Assembly (NCBI RefSeq): GCF_003072645.1
Contig: NZ_CP028897.1
Span: forward strand, 819,658 to 883,657
DNA length: 64,000 nt
DNA from: Dongshaea marina
GTDB lineage: Bacteria; Pseudomonadota; Gammaproteobacteria; Enterobacterales; Aeromonadaceae
Direction: 5' to 3'
In this document: positions 10,484 to 20,280 of the stretch, piece after piece
How the letters are laid out: each line of letters opens with the position of its first letter
Numbering within the stretch: the stretch's first letter is position 1
Notes under the pieces: model-generated
The model's input: the letters and a program-made list of their open reading frames with translations, nothing else
Databases searched by the model: none
What the model was told of the DNA's origin: nothing
Position numbers and translations under genes: made by a program

Positions 10484-12067
10484 GCGATATGATGGCCGAA
10501 CTGCCAATGGAAGAGGGCGGTGTTTCCTACAGAGACTGGTGCGCTATTGCTGGAGGATTGATTGGTGGGTTTATGGCTATCCTGGATATCCAAATCACTA
10601 ATTCATCGATGAAGGTGATACAAGGGGCACTGTCAGCAACTTTGAATGATAGCTCATGGCTGATGACATCTTATTTCACAGCAGAGATTATCGCGATCCC
10701 ATTGTGTGGTTGGTTATCTAAAGCATTAGGTACAGGCCGCTATGCGATTTGGTGTGTTGGCGGTTTTTTCTGTGCATCCTTACTATGCTCAACAGCATGG
10801 AATTTGAATTCAATGATTGTCTTTCGAGCTTTACAAGGTTTTTGTGGTGGAGCTCTTATTCCAATTTCATTTCGTTTGATTATTGAGATTTTACCGCTAG
10901 AAAAGAGACCCATTGGCATGTCATTGTTTAGTATTATTGCTACTTTTGCACCTGCACTTGGTCCCGCTTTGGGTGGATGGCTCACAGAAAACCTATCCTG
11001 GCATGCAATTTTTTATATCAATTTCATACCAGCTGTGACTTCTTTGGGCTTGATCTGGTATTCGATGAAGCATCCTAAAATTGATTGGAAGACACTCAAA
11101 AATGGCGATTTTATTGGGATCGTTTCCATCATGTTATGCTTGGGGTGCTTAGAAGTTATTTTGGAAAAGGGAGGAGACAAAAACTGGTTTGATTCAAATA
11201 TGATTTGCGTTTTAGCATTAATTTCAGGCTTTACATTTCTTATTTTTCTCTATGATCAATTAGCCAGTAGTAATCCTCTGATTAATGTTAGGTTGTTAAA
11301 GGAGTATGATTTTTCCTATGCGTTGGTTATTTTTTCAATGTTAGGAGTAGCTATTTATGGGACATTATTTATTGTACCTTACTATCTAGCAATGGTGCAT
11401 AACTATGACGCATCGGAGATTGGAAATGTTGTAATATGGATGGGATTGCCACAGCTTTTTATATTACCATTTATTCCGGTATTGATTCGACGGTTTAACA
11501 TTAAGTATTTGATCTGTATTGGTTTCTTGGGGCTTGCTGTGAGTGCCTTTATGGATTGTGCAATGGATAGCAACTTTTCAGGTCCACAAATGGCTTGGTC
11601 AATGTTTGTTCGTGCACTTGGTCAACCTTTTATTATGGTTCCTCTTTCCTTGCTGGCGACTCGTAATATTCAGCAGGAAGATAGTGCCTCTTCTGCGGTG
11701 CTAATTAATGTTTTTCGAAGCATTGGGGGTCTTGTGGCACGGCAACATTGACAACATTTTTTATTTCGCGTACTGACTTTCATCTTGACCGAATTAAATC
11801 ATCACTCGTGTCAGGTAGTCAGATGTATCATGTTTATTTAAATGATGTTAAAAACCTTCTTGTTCTGCGTGGTCTTGATGCCAGTTCATCAAATGTTCAA
11901 AGTACAGCGATGGGTATTCTCGGTCGAAGGATTGCTACACAAGCTGAAATAATGGCTTTTAATGATCTTTTTCTAATTTTGGGGGGATGATGCTGGTGAC
12001 AGCGCTTATGGTATTACTCTCTAATCGTGATTTTCATTTATTTCAAAAGAAAGAGGAATTAACATGA
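10480..12067 (+). CDS. EmrB/QacA-type (DHA2) MFS exporter, broken by two G-run frameshifts
   Basis: The repaired protein is 529 residues, the normal length for 14-helix DHA2 transporters. The N-terminus has the family pattern FMAILDIQITNSSM, then WLMTSYFTAEII, and a motif C-like stretch ALGPALGGWL. The frame is lost after RSIGG; one extra G in the run 11725-11729 gives RSIGGSCGTATLTTFF. It is lost again at LILGG; one extra G in 11981-11986 gives LILGGMMLVTALMVLL, which ends in a TGA overlapping the next ATG as ATGA. That overlap supports both repairs. It starts by the same ATGA overlap with the NRPS stop. With the EmrA-like adaptor at 13.8 kb it probably exports the cluster's product and protects the producer; this role is inferred. 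Confidence 0.85.
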
Positions 12068-12690
12068 AAACAGATGAACCAAAGGGGATCTGGAGTTATT
12101 TGCTATCCCGCGACGCTCGAATGACAATTATTTTACCCATAATTATATATAATGCTTCATTTTGGCTATGGAGTGCAGGGGCCGCACTGGTTTTAACTGC
12201 GCTTTATTCAGGGGTGGTTGAGCTATATGCTAAAGAGCGCTCTTCGCTTTCTATTGTTTTACTAATTTTGGTCTCAGGTGTATGTCATTATCTATATCTG
12301 CACGGCTATACTCTGCTTGGGATTAGACAAGAGAGTGTTTTTCTTTCCGTTAGCGGAGCTTTATCTGTTGTTGTTGTATTTATGTTTTACTCTTTCATTG
12401 GCCGTCCATTTATTCGAGGGTTGGCGGAAAAATCGATGCCAAGATTAAAAACAATTCCTGCTTATGGAACACCTGCTTACTCTAAGGTTTGGCGAGAGTT
12501 ATCATTTTTATGGATAGTTATTTATTTAATTAAGGCTGTGTTTATATATCAGGTGTCATATCATAAAGGCTTGCCGGTAGAGCTGTTTGTTTTATTGGCT
12601 GGATGGCCATTGACATTGGCGATGGTATTTTTTAGTTTTTATTGGCCAAAGTATCGCTGGTCATCAATAGAATCTATCAATAAATCTTAA
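12064..12690 (+). CDS. Polytopic membrane protein of unknown function in the NRPS-PKS operon
   Basis: A 208-residue protein with about five or six hydrophobic segments and a short cytoplasmic N-terminus. It has no motif I can assign. It resembles the VC0807-like group of small bacterial integral membrane proteins in size and layout, but I hold that loosely. The AAAGAGGAA just before the start and the ATGA overlap with the exporter gene make it part of the same transcription unit. A role in export, self-protection or membrane tailoring of the product is possible; none is shown by the sequence. Composition matches the AT-rich island. Confidence 0.65.
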   Translation: MKTDEPKGIWSYLLSRDARMTIILPIIIYNASFWLWSAGAALVLTALYSGVVELYAKERSSLSIVLLILVSGVCHYLYLHGYTLLGIRQESVFLSVSGALSVVVVFMFYSFIGRPFIRGLAEKSMPRLKTIPAYGTPAYSKVWRELSFLWIVIYLIKAVFIYQVSYHKGLPVELFVLLAGWPLTLAMVFFSFYWPKYRWSSIESINKS

Positions 12691-12745
12691 CTTAACAAAT
12701 AAATACTAAGTTGCTTTTATCTTTTTAATTAAAATGAGGCATGCG

Positions 12746-13762
12746 ATGAATCAGCTTAAGAATGAATTGATAGTATTAAGTCGCCATCCCGATGGAGAGG
12801 TTACAACTGAAGATTTTCAGTTGCAAGAGAATAGAGTTGAAGAGTTAAAGGAGGGTGAGTTTTTAGTTGAAAATAGATGGCTCTCTATTGATCCTTATAC
12901 TCGTCCTCGCTTAAACAGGAATACATCATTTGTCGACCCAATAAAATTAGGAGAGGTTATTCAAGGTGAGACAGTTGGGGAGGTTATATCTTCTAAAAAT
13001 TCTGACTTTAAATCCGGTGACTTGATTTTTTCATTTTCAGGATGGCAAAAATATTGGGTTGGTAATGAGAAGAGTTTTGCTACTTCTCGCCTCCCATCAA
13101 CGGAGCTTTCGCCAACGGTTTTTTTAGGTATAGTAGGGACGCCTGGGCGTGCAGCTTACTTTGGGCTGAATAAAATAGCTAAGCCTGTGCCTGGTGAAAC
13201 TCTAGTTGTATCGGCGGCATCAGGTGCTGTTGGCTCTGCTGTTGGTCAGCTTGGAAAGATGGCTGGATGTCGAGTCGTTGGAATCGCAGGTAGCGATCAT
13301 AAGTGTCGCTATGTTGTGGAAGAGCTAGGCTTTGATCAGTGTATTAATTATAAAAAGGATGACTTAAACATAGCCCTCAGTGATGCCTGCCCAAATGGAA
13401 TTGATATATATTTTGAAAATGTTGGAGGGCGAGTTTCATTATTTGTTGCTAAGTTTCTTAATGAGGGTGCAAGAGTTCCAATTTGTGGTAATGTTTCTAA
13501 CTACAACAAGGGATATGATGTTGATGTCTCCGCTCCCAGTAAGTTTTTCTCATCGCTACCGAATGCACCCTTGTGCCGATTCTTTCTAGTGACTGAGTGG
13601 TATAAAGATTATGCTGAAGCAGAGGGATGGCTATTTAATGCTGTTCAACAGGGTGATCTTAAGTATCGGGAAACTATTACCTATGGTCTTGAGAATGCAC
13701 CTCAGGCATTTATTGACTTGTTGAAAGGAGAGCACTTTGGAAAGCAAATAGTCAGAGTTTGA
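12746..13762 (+). CDS. NADP-dependent medium-chain reductase of the LTB4DH/PTGR-like group
   Basis: A 338-residue zinc-free medium-chain dehydrogenase/reductase. The N-terminal GroES-like part contains LSIDPYTRPRL, typical of the leukotriene B4 dehydrogenase/alkenal reductase group. The Rossmann part has AASGAVGSAVGQLGKMAG, then GIAGSDHKCRYV for NADPH. The family reduces activated C=C bonds of enones and enals. Start ATG 12746 is preceded by GAGG; the in-frame ATG at 12734 has no such site. Placed between the two export genes, it may act in trans as the enoyl reductase that the PKS module lacks, or tailor the released product. Both are inferences. Confidence 0.85.
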   Translation: MNQLKNELIVLSRHPDGEVTTEDFQLQENRVEELKEGEFLVENRWLSIDPYTRPRLNRNTSFVDPIKLGEVIQGETVGEVISSKNSDFKSGDLIFSFSGWQKYWVGNEKSFATSRLPSTELSPTVFLGIVGTPGRAAYFGLNKIAKPVPGETLVVSAASGAVGSAVGQLGKMAGCRVVGIAGSDHKCRYVVEELGFDQCINYKKDDLNIALSDACPNGIDIYFENVGGRVSLFVAKFLNEGARVPICGNVSNYNKGYDVDVSAPSKFFSSLPNAPLCRFFLVTEWYKDYAEAEGWLFNAVQQGDLKYRETITYGLENAPQAFIDLLKGEHFGKQIVRV

Positions 13763-13797
13763 TATGTTATAAACATTCCATCATCTAGTGTGACTTT

Positions 13798-14801
13798 ATG
13801 AAATTATTAATCAGAATAATAATTCTAGTGCTTATTCTAGCACTCGCAGGTTTTGCGTATTGGTTTTTATACGGTCGTTACTTTCAATCTACTGATAATG
13901 CTTATATACAAACAGATATTACTAATGTCAGTTCCAGAATTAGCGCGGTCGTCGTGGAGTCCAAAATTATGGATAATCAGAAAGTTAAAAAAGGTGATCT
14001 TTTGGCAAGATTGGATGATCAAGAGTATGTAATTAGTGAAAAGCAAGCTGAGGCTACTTTGGCTCAAGATAAAGCGGATCTTGAAAATTCACAAGCAGCT
14101 TATCAAATGCAAAAAAGTACTATTCTCGAATATGAAAGTGATATTAATTCAGCGAAGGCGAGATATCAATATGCCTATCATCAATATAGACGTTTTCAGA
14201 CACTTGAAAAGCACCATTATGTTTCGAAAGGCGATATGGATAATGCAGCTTCATCCTTCAAGGTTGCTGAAGCTGAGTGCAACCAGGCTAAGGCCAGTTT
14301 GAAGACACAGATAGATAAACTTAAAGTTCAGCAGAGTGAGATTCAAAAAGCTACAGCTATAGTGAAAGAAGCTCAGGCAAATTTGGAACAGGCTAAATTG
14401 ATGCTTAGTTATACCCGGATAGTGGCTCCTATCGATGGTGTGATCAGTAATCGGACTCTGCAGGTTGGAATGATGGTACAGGCTGGACAGTCTATTGCCA
14501 GTATAGTCTCTGATAGAACTCCCTGGATAAGTGCCAATTTTAAAGAGACACAGAAATCGAGAATGCATAAGGGACAGCCAGTAGAGGTGTCTATAGATGC
14601 TTACCCGGGTAGAATATTTAAAGCTACGGTTGACAGTCTTTCTCCTGCAACGGGTGCTACTTTTGCCTTATTGCCCCAGATAACGCAACGGGTAACTTTA
14701 CTAAAGTTGTTCAGCGTGTTCCTGTGAAAATTGTTTTTGATAATCCTGAGCACATTGATAACGGGCTATCAGCAACGGTGACAGTCGATACTCGAAAGTA
14801 G
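13798..14801 (+). CDS. HlyD/EmrA-type membrane fusion protein of the export pair (frameshift in a C run)
   Basis: One N-terminal membrane anchor (residues 1-25), then FQSTDNAYIQTDI, a biotinyl-lipoyl half, a long coiled coil and a second half reading RIVAPIDGVISNRTLQVG: the standard periplasmic adaptor layout. The frame breaks at ALLPQ; an extra C in the run 14674-14677 gives LLPPDNATGNFTKVVQRVP, the classic EmrA C-terminal signature, and a 334-residue protein ending at 14801. It should link the DHA2 transporter to a TolC-like outer-membrane channel, none of which is encoded in this window. No strong ribosome site is visible before ATG 13798. It is the last gene of the AT-rich island seen here. 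Confidence 0.88.
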
Positions 14802-15140
14802 TTTAAATTTATAATGTTGAATAAGAGAGAGTCTTGAAAGTGATTGTTTATTACTTGTTAGTTTTCATTGAGTACTGACAAGTAATTTTTCTTAAATCTT
14901 GAGTAGATCATTTTGAACGATTATAGATTTATCATAGATAGAACCTTAAGAGTTTAGTGAAGTGAAAATGCCACCTAAGGTCTTGTCCTTTCTTGATTTT
15001 CGCTGCTGTGATTTGACAGCATTTCGCAGTATATATTGCTCTGCCCATGCGAGGCGTTGCTCAATCTCAGACCATGCCTGATGGATTAGAGCCTCCAGTA
15101 TCTCGGGCTCTGCCTGTGGTTTGGTTCCACTTAAGAGGGA
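14802..15140. other. Junction between the AT-rich island and the higher-GC flank
   Basis: About 340 bp between the EmrA-like gene and the pgmB terminator. Its left half is AT-rich like the NRPS-PKS genes and its right half has the composition of the trehalose genes. No integrase, tRNA or direct repeat marks the edge. A 72-codon - strand frame (14946-15164) gives a plausible amphipathic sequence (EILEALIHQAWSEIEQRLAWA), but its start lies inside the terminator hairpin. I see no upstream gene for it, so I do not call it. Confidence 0.5.
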
Positions 15141-15159
15141 AGGCCCCATCACGGGGCCT
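15141..15159 (-). terminator. Hairpin downstream of pgmB
   Basis: The arms AGGCCCC (15141-15147) and GGGGCCT (15153-15159) enclose a 5-nt loop just after the pgmB stop. On the - strand the following sequence is only moderately U-rich. Confidence 0.5.
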
Positions 15160-15167
15160 GCCATGGA

Positions 15168-15815
15168 TTAGCGTCTCATCAGATCCGACAGCTGCAGACC
15201 CGCCAGGGTATCTACCAGGATATCAGCTCCCTGCAGCGGCTCATCGACCGCAACACCGACCGCAAACATACCGGCTCCCTTGATCCCTTCGATGCCGGCC
15301 TGGGCATCTTCAAAGCCGATGGCTTGTTGCGGGGTGATGCCAATCGCCTCGGCTGCCCGGATAAAGATCTCCGGATGAGGTTTGCCGTGAGTCAGGGTCT
15401 GTGGGTCGACGATATGGGCGAAGCGTTCCTTGATCCCGAGTTTTTCCAGGATATGGGGGGCATTGCGTGAGGCTGAGGCGATGGCACACTGGATCCCAAG
15501 GGCATCGGCCTGATCCAGCAACGACAGGATGCCGGGCAGGATATCGCCCGGAGTGAGCTGCTCCAGCAGTTCAACATATTCGCGGTTCTTCTCATCAGCG
15601 AGGGCGAGTTTTTGCTGCTGATTGTAGAGATCGGCCTTGCCTCCGTAGGCCAGGATCTTCTCCAGGGATTCGATACGGCTGATTCCCTTGAGCTGTTCAT
15701 TGAACTTTTCATCAATCTCAATGCCCAGGGAGTCTGCCATATTTTTCCAGGCGATATAGTGAAACTTAGCTGTGTCAGTGATGACACCGTCCAGATCAAA
15801 AACCAGTCCTTTCAT
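15168..15815 (-). CDS. pgmB: Beta-phosphoglucomutase
   Basis: A 215-residue HAD-superfamily enzyme that interconverts beta-glucose 1-phosphate and glucose 6-phosphate. Motif I is [10 protein letters not shown] at the N-terminus (nucleophile and acid/base aspartates), motif II ASASRNAP, motif III GKPHPEIF, and motif IV GFEDAQAGIEGIKGAG. All are typical of beta-PGM. It lies directly downstream of the GH65 phosphorylase and serves its beta-glucose 1-phosphate product. As sequenced, the GH65 frame runs into this gene without a stop. I place the start at the ATG at 15813-15815 because the family length and motif I position fit it. One more C in the adjacent C4 run (15817-15820) would turn the read-through into a short overlap. 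Confidence 0.92.
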   Translation of the reverse strand: MKGLVFDLDGVITDTAKFHYIAWKNMADSLGIEIDEKFNEQLKGISRIESLEKILAYGGKADLYNQQQKLALADEKNREYVELLEQLTPGDILPGILSLLDQADALGIQCAIASASRNAPHILEKLGIKERFAHIVDPQTLTHGKPHPEIFIRAAEAIGITPQQAIGFEDAQAGIEGIKGAGMFAVGVAVDEPLQGADILVDTLAGLQLSDLMRR

Positions 15816-18530
15816 CGGGGCTCCGTCTTGATATTCAATGGTGGTGGGTTGATTGGCTGTCAGGGCAATGCGCTGATTTTTCACCTGGATCTCGGTGGAC
15901 TGATCGCTGGTGATCACAATGCGTTGGTGATCCATGGTGAAATGGAAGCGGGTGCCACGGTACTGGGTATTGAACTTGATCTCATCCCAGGCTTTGGGCA
16001 GATGTGGGTTGATGGTCAGCAGCTCCCCACGCAGATCGATCCCGGCATAGGTAGATAGGGTCACCACTAAGGTGGCGGCCATCACCCCGGTATGGATTCC
16101 CTCAGCGGTGGTGCCCCCTGGATGTCGTTGTAGTCAGAGCCCAGGGCATCCAGGAATAGATCCCATGACAGGGTTTCGTTACGCACCATCTGCGCCAGCT
16201 GGGCATGGACTACCCGTGACAGAGTTGAGCCATGGGAGGTTCTTGCCAGGTAATATTCGAGGTTTTTCTCCAGGTAGTTTTCCGGCAGCTGATAGTTAAG
16301 GTCGCCTAGGATCTCATCAATCTTTTGCGGATGCAGGTTATAGAAGGTCATCAGGGTATCGGCCTGTTTGGCGACCTTGTAGTCATCGGCAGACTTGCCT
16401 TCGGCCTTGAGCAGGCGATCCATCCGGTAGATGTTGCCATACTTTTCGCGGTAGTGATCCCAGTCAAGCTCCTTAAGCTCCTGGTAGCCCTCATATTGAG
16501 AGATGATCCCCTGGTTACTGATCTCCAAGGTCAGTTTGTGCTTGATCTCATCGAGGCGCTTAAGCTCCTCAAGGCTAAAGCCGATCTTATCGGTGACCTT
16601 GTGGGCATCATCCCCAAGCTGCTCCAGCAGGGCCGGGATCTGCTCAAACAGCCAGGTCACCATCATATTGGTATAGGCGTTGTTACTAAGCCCGCCGTGG
16701 TCACTGCCAGGATAGGCCTCGTGGAACTCATCGGGACCCATCACCTTGTCGATGTTGTAGCGGCCGGTGTTGGGATCCAGGGTCGCCTTACTGGACCAGA
16801 AGCGTGCGACCTCCAGCATCATCTCGGCGCCATAATCTTTCATGAATGCCAGATCATAGGTGATGTTGACATAGAGCCACACATTATAGGCAACGGCCAG
16901 CGAGACATGGCGCTGCAGGCAGCTGTAATCATCCCCCACTTGCCGGATACAGGGTTGAGATGGACCGTCTGGGTTTCCTCTGTGCCATCGGAGCCGGATT
17001 GCCAGGGGAACATGGCTCCCCGGTAGCCGTGCTCCCGGGCGTAGGCCCTGGCGGCATCGAGGCGCTTGTAGCGATACATCAGCAGTTGACGAGCGGTGTC
17101 CGGGAAGTGCACATCATAGAAGGGCAGCATGAAGATCTCGTCCCAGAAGATATGGCCACGGTAGGCTTCGCCATGCAAGCCCCGGGCGGTGATCGAGGCA
17201 TCGAGCTGCTCATTGTTGGGAGAGCCGGAAACCAGCAGGTGGTAACTGTGAATGCGCATTAGCTTCTGTGAGAGCAGATCGCCTTTGACCTGGATATCGA
17301 CCTTGTCCCACAGGGCGTTCCAGGCAGAGGCTGCACTCTGGGCAAGCTCGGAAAACTGCCCCGGGCGGCCAGAGCCCTGGCTTTGGCCGGGAGATCTTCC
17401 TGGGTTTCCAGGCTGGTGTAGAGAGCCACTGTCTTCTCCAGGGTGTAGCTTTGATCCTGGCTGGCATCGAAGCGTATCTCTGTGCGGGTTTTGGCGGTTT
17501 CGCACCGGTTGTGCCATTTGGCAGCTTGTGGCCCGCTGAATGTCAGAGCCGCGGACTGGGCGATCTCAATCCCGGATTGGTTGGTTTTCATCACCAGGGT
17601 GGAGAGGCATCCATCACACTCTTCACTGACAGGGGTCAGATGCTTAGAGCTGAGGCTGCGATAGCGTTCGACGCCATAGTTGATGATCTGACCATCAATT
17701 TCAGAGATCAGGGTGATTGGCTTGGAGAAGTTCAGTGGGGTAACTGTGTAGGAGATCCCATAGTGGTGTGGGTTCTCCATGTCGGCCACTTTTTTCACCA
17801 GGATCTCAAAGCGGTTTTGCTGATCATCCTCTCCGATCAGGCGGGTTGTCAGCTGGCTGGTTTTGAGATCCAGCTCGCGCTTGAGCTCAAGCACCTGGTG
17901 TTGATTCGGGCAGTAGGCCGAGGCTCCTTCAACCTTCAGGGTAATAAACTGGGCATTGGGCAGGTTAACAAAATCCTCATTGACCACATCCCGCTCGGCG
18001 ATCCGGGTCACCAGCTTGTTATAGGCGCTGGCCACATAGGTTCCGGGATAGTTATCATCGCTGGCTTTGCTTTCGGTCAGGGCGCCACGCACCCCCAGGT
18101 AACCGTTGCCCACGGTCAGCATGGATTCTTTGGATCGCTCTTTTTTGCCACCCTGGTACCCATAGTATTCCAGGGTCCAGCTGCTGTGTTCACGCTGCTC
18201 GGCGAATTGCTTGGCCAGAGCTGGCAGCTCCTCTGGTGCTTCACCACTGAGAACCGGGACATTCAGGGTATCGGTCAGCAGCAGGCGCGCATCGGCAAGC
18301 TCGCCATTGAAGCGGATCACCGACGATGAGTAGCGGCTGGTTTCGGAGCCGATGACAACAGCGCCACAGAACGCATCAAATGCGCGGCAGATCTCTGCTC
18401 CCAGCTGTCTTAGCATGGCATCGCAATCCTGCCCCTCGAGGGAGAAGTGTTGCTCGTGGCTTATGGCTTGATTGTCAATCTGCTGAACGCAGGCCTGTGA
18501 GTCTGAAAACCGAATCTTTAAATATCTCAT
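15796..18530 (-). CDS. GH65 phosphorylase, probably trehalose-6-phosphate phosphorylase (three or four frameshifts)
   Basis: The repaired gene encodes ~912 residues. The GH65 core starts near residue 120 ([20 protein letters not shown], then NGYLGVRGA) and contains the general acid in [10 protein letters not shown] and the phosphate-binding motif TSHGSTLSR. Frames are lost at C-run (complement G-run) positions 17359-17362, 16933-16937 and 16114-16118. One base at each restores AARGQFSEL, SGKWGDDYS and DIQGGTTAEG. A fourth at 15817-15820 would end the protein at 15796, overlapping pgmB. GH65 enzymes act on maltose, kojibiose, nigerose, trehalose or trehalose 6-phosphate. With a PTS that delivers trehalose 6-phosphate and beta-PGM next door, the Lactococcus-type trehalose-6-phosphate phosphorylase is most likely. 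The first ~118 residues have no family I recognise, and the start has no clear ribosome site. Confidence 0.82.
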
Positions 18531-18782
18531 CGTCTAATATCCCTTACACCGAATGGCTAATCTGGTTTATTGCAGACGCAGCAACCCCTTGCAGTCCCGG
18601 ATGCCAGGGATGAAACGGGCGCGTCTCATCGATTTTTGCATCAGCGGGGCTACAGTCAGCCAGGATAGTTTGGCTCTGCTCTATCGTGTTACTTGGGTTG
18701 TGCTCTAGAACTGCGTCTGCAGATCGAACTTGATTGATGCTTGCTTTGTGCTGTTTGGCTCTCTGCTGCTAGGGTTTTTCAT

Positions 18783-18802
18783 AAAGGGCCCGCAGGCCCT
18801 TT
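18783..18802 (-). terminator. Hairpin after treB
   Basis: An 8-bp GC-rich stem (AAAGGGCC/GGCCCTTT, loop of 4) begins six bases after the treB stop. It is not followed by a U-tract on the - strand, so it may be a processing or attenuation hairpin that lowers expression of the phosphorylase instead of a true terminator. Confidence 0.4.
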
Positions 18803-18807
18803 CTGGC

Positions 18808-20256
18808 TTAGAAAACTTTAGGGGCAATTGCTGAGTCTTCTCCAAGATCCAGCTGATGGCGGCTCTCTTTGCGCTTGTAGACCGCAAGCGTCAGCAGCAC
18901 CGGAACCACGATGGCGACCAGCATGGCGCACAGGTAGACTCCCCAGAATGGTGTCTGAACAGAGAGTATTGCCGGGATCCCGCCAACACCTATGCTGTTG
19001 GCCAGGACGCCACCAAAGCCACAGATACAGGCTGCAATGGCTGAGCCGACCATGGCACACAGCATGGGGAACTTGTATCTCAGGTTGATGCCGTACATGG
19101 CTGGCTCTGTCACTCCAAGATAGGCTGAGATCACCGCCGGAACCGAGATCTCCCGCTCATTTTTCTTACGGCTGATGAGGACAATCCCCAGCACGGCTGA
19201 ACCCTGGGCGATGTTACTCAGGGCGATGAGTGGGAATACCGGGGTGCCTCCCATCTGGCCGATAAGCTGCAGATCCACGGCGTTGGTAGTCTGATGTACT
19301 CCGGTGATCACCAGCGGGGCATAGAGGAAGCCAAACAGGGCGGCGCCTATGGGGGCAAATTGGCCGGTCATCGCTTTTTGTACGACCCAGCCAACTCCAT
19401 TACCGATCTCACGACCGGCAGGACCGATCAGCGCATGGGCCAGGAAAACCGCGAGGATCAGGGATAGAACCGGAACCAGCACCAGGGTCAGGCAGTCGGG
19501 GATGATCTTCTTAAGACGGGTTTCAATAAACGCCAGCACCAGACCTGCCAGCAGGGCCGGGATAACCTGTGCCTGATAGCCCACCTTGGCGATGGTGAAG
19601 TAACCAAAGTTCCAGACCTCGGGGATCTTGGAGCCCAGATCGTAGGCGTTCATCAGCTGTGGAGAGACCAGGGTGATCCCGAGCACGATACCGAGAATGG
19701 GTGTCCCTCCCAGCTTTTTCACCGTGCTCCAGCAGATGCCAACCGGCAGGAAGAAGAAGATCGCCTCACCGATCAGCCACAGGAAGTTGTAGACACCGGT
19801 CCAGAACTGGCTGCCGTGCATCAGTGGGTGGCCATCGACCAGATTGATATCGCCGATCAGATTTCTAAAACCCAGGATCAGACCACCGGCAACGATCGCC
19901 GGGATCAGCGGGATAAATATTTCCGCAAAGTGAGATATGGTCCGTTCCAGGACACTCATGTTTTGGCGGGCAACTTTTTTCAGCTCCTCCTTGTTGACCT
20001 CGCCAATCCTGGCGACTTCGGTAAACAGCTTGTGGAACTGATCGACCTGAGGCCCGATCACCACCTGGAACTGGCCAGCATTGGTGAAACAGCCTTTGAC
20101 CGAGGGGAGCTCTTCAATCCCCTGGATATCTGCCAGTTCTGTATCTCGCAATACAAAGCGCATGCGGGTGATACAGTGGCTGACACTGACGATATTGTCA
20201 GCGCCGCCTATCAGTTTGAGGAGCTGCTCAATCTCCTGCTTTTTGATCTTTGCCAT
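18808..20256 (-). CDS. treB: Trehalose-specific PTS permease, EIIBC
   Basis: A 482-residue EIIBC protein that imports trehalose as trehalose 6-phosphate. The EIIB domain carries the phosphorylated Cys28 in VSHCITRMRF. The EIIC domain (about 110-480) has multiple membrane segments and the conserved GVTEPAMYGINL. There is no EIIA domain, so it must borrow a glucose-type EIIA encoded elsewhere, as in E. coli TreB. The start is the ATG at 20254-20256; an in-frame codon at 20295 lies inside the putative operator. A palindrome matching a LacI-family operator sits 25-38 bp upstream of the start. No treC hydrolase is present; the downstream GH65/beta-PGM pair takes its place. Confidence 0.93.
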   Translation of the reverse strand: MAKIKKQEIEQLLKLIGGADNIVSVSHCITRMRFVLRDTELADIQGIEELPSVKGCFTNAGQFQVVIGPQVDQFHKLFTEVARIGEVNKEELKKVARQNMSVLERTISHFAEIFIPLIPAIVAGGLILGFRNLIGDINLVDGHPLMHGSQFWTGVYNFLWLIGEAIFFFLPVGICWSTVKKLGGTPILGIVLGITLVSPQLMNAYDLGSKIPEVWNFGYFTIAKVGYQAQVIPALLAGLVLAFIETRLKKIIPDCLTLVLVPVLSLILAVFLAHALIGPAGREIGNGVGWVVQKAMTGQFAPIGAALFGFLYAPLVITGVHQTTNAVDLQLIGQMGGTPVFPLIALSNIAQGSAVLGIVLISRKKNEREISVPAVISAYLGVTEPAMYGINLRYKFPMLCAMVGSAIAACICGFGGVLANSIGVGGIPAILSVQTPFWGVYLCAMLVAIVVPVLLTLAVYKRKESRHQLDLGEDSAIAPKVF

Positions 20257-20280
20257 GAGTGGTCCTTGAATGGTTTCTCT

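Noticed and set aside
14946-15164. 72-codon - strand frame next to pgmB
   Set aside because: Its start is in the terminator hairpin. The amphipathic product is plausible, but nothing else supports it.
17451-18329. A 292-codon + strand frame, and others at 16325-17026 and 15612-16058, across the GH65 gene
   Set aside because: They are antisense shadows of the GH65 and pgmB coding frames. The - strand products have clear catalytic motifs and the + strand ones have none.
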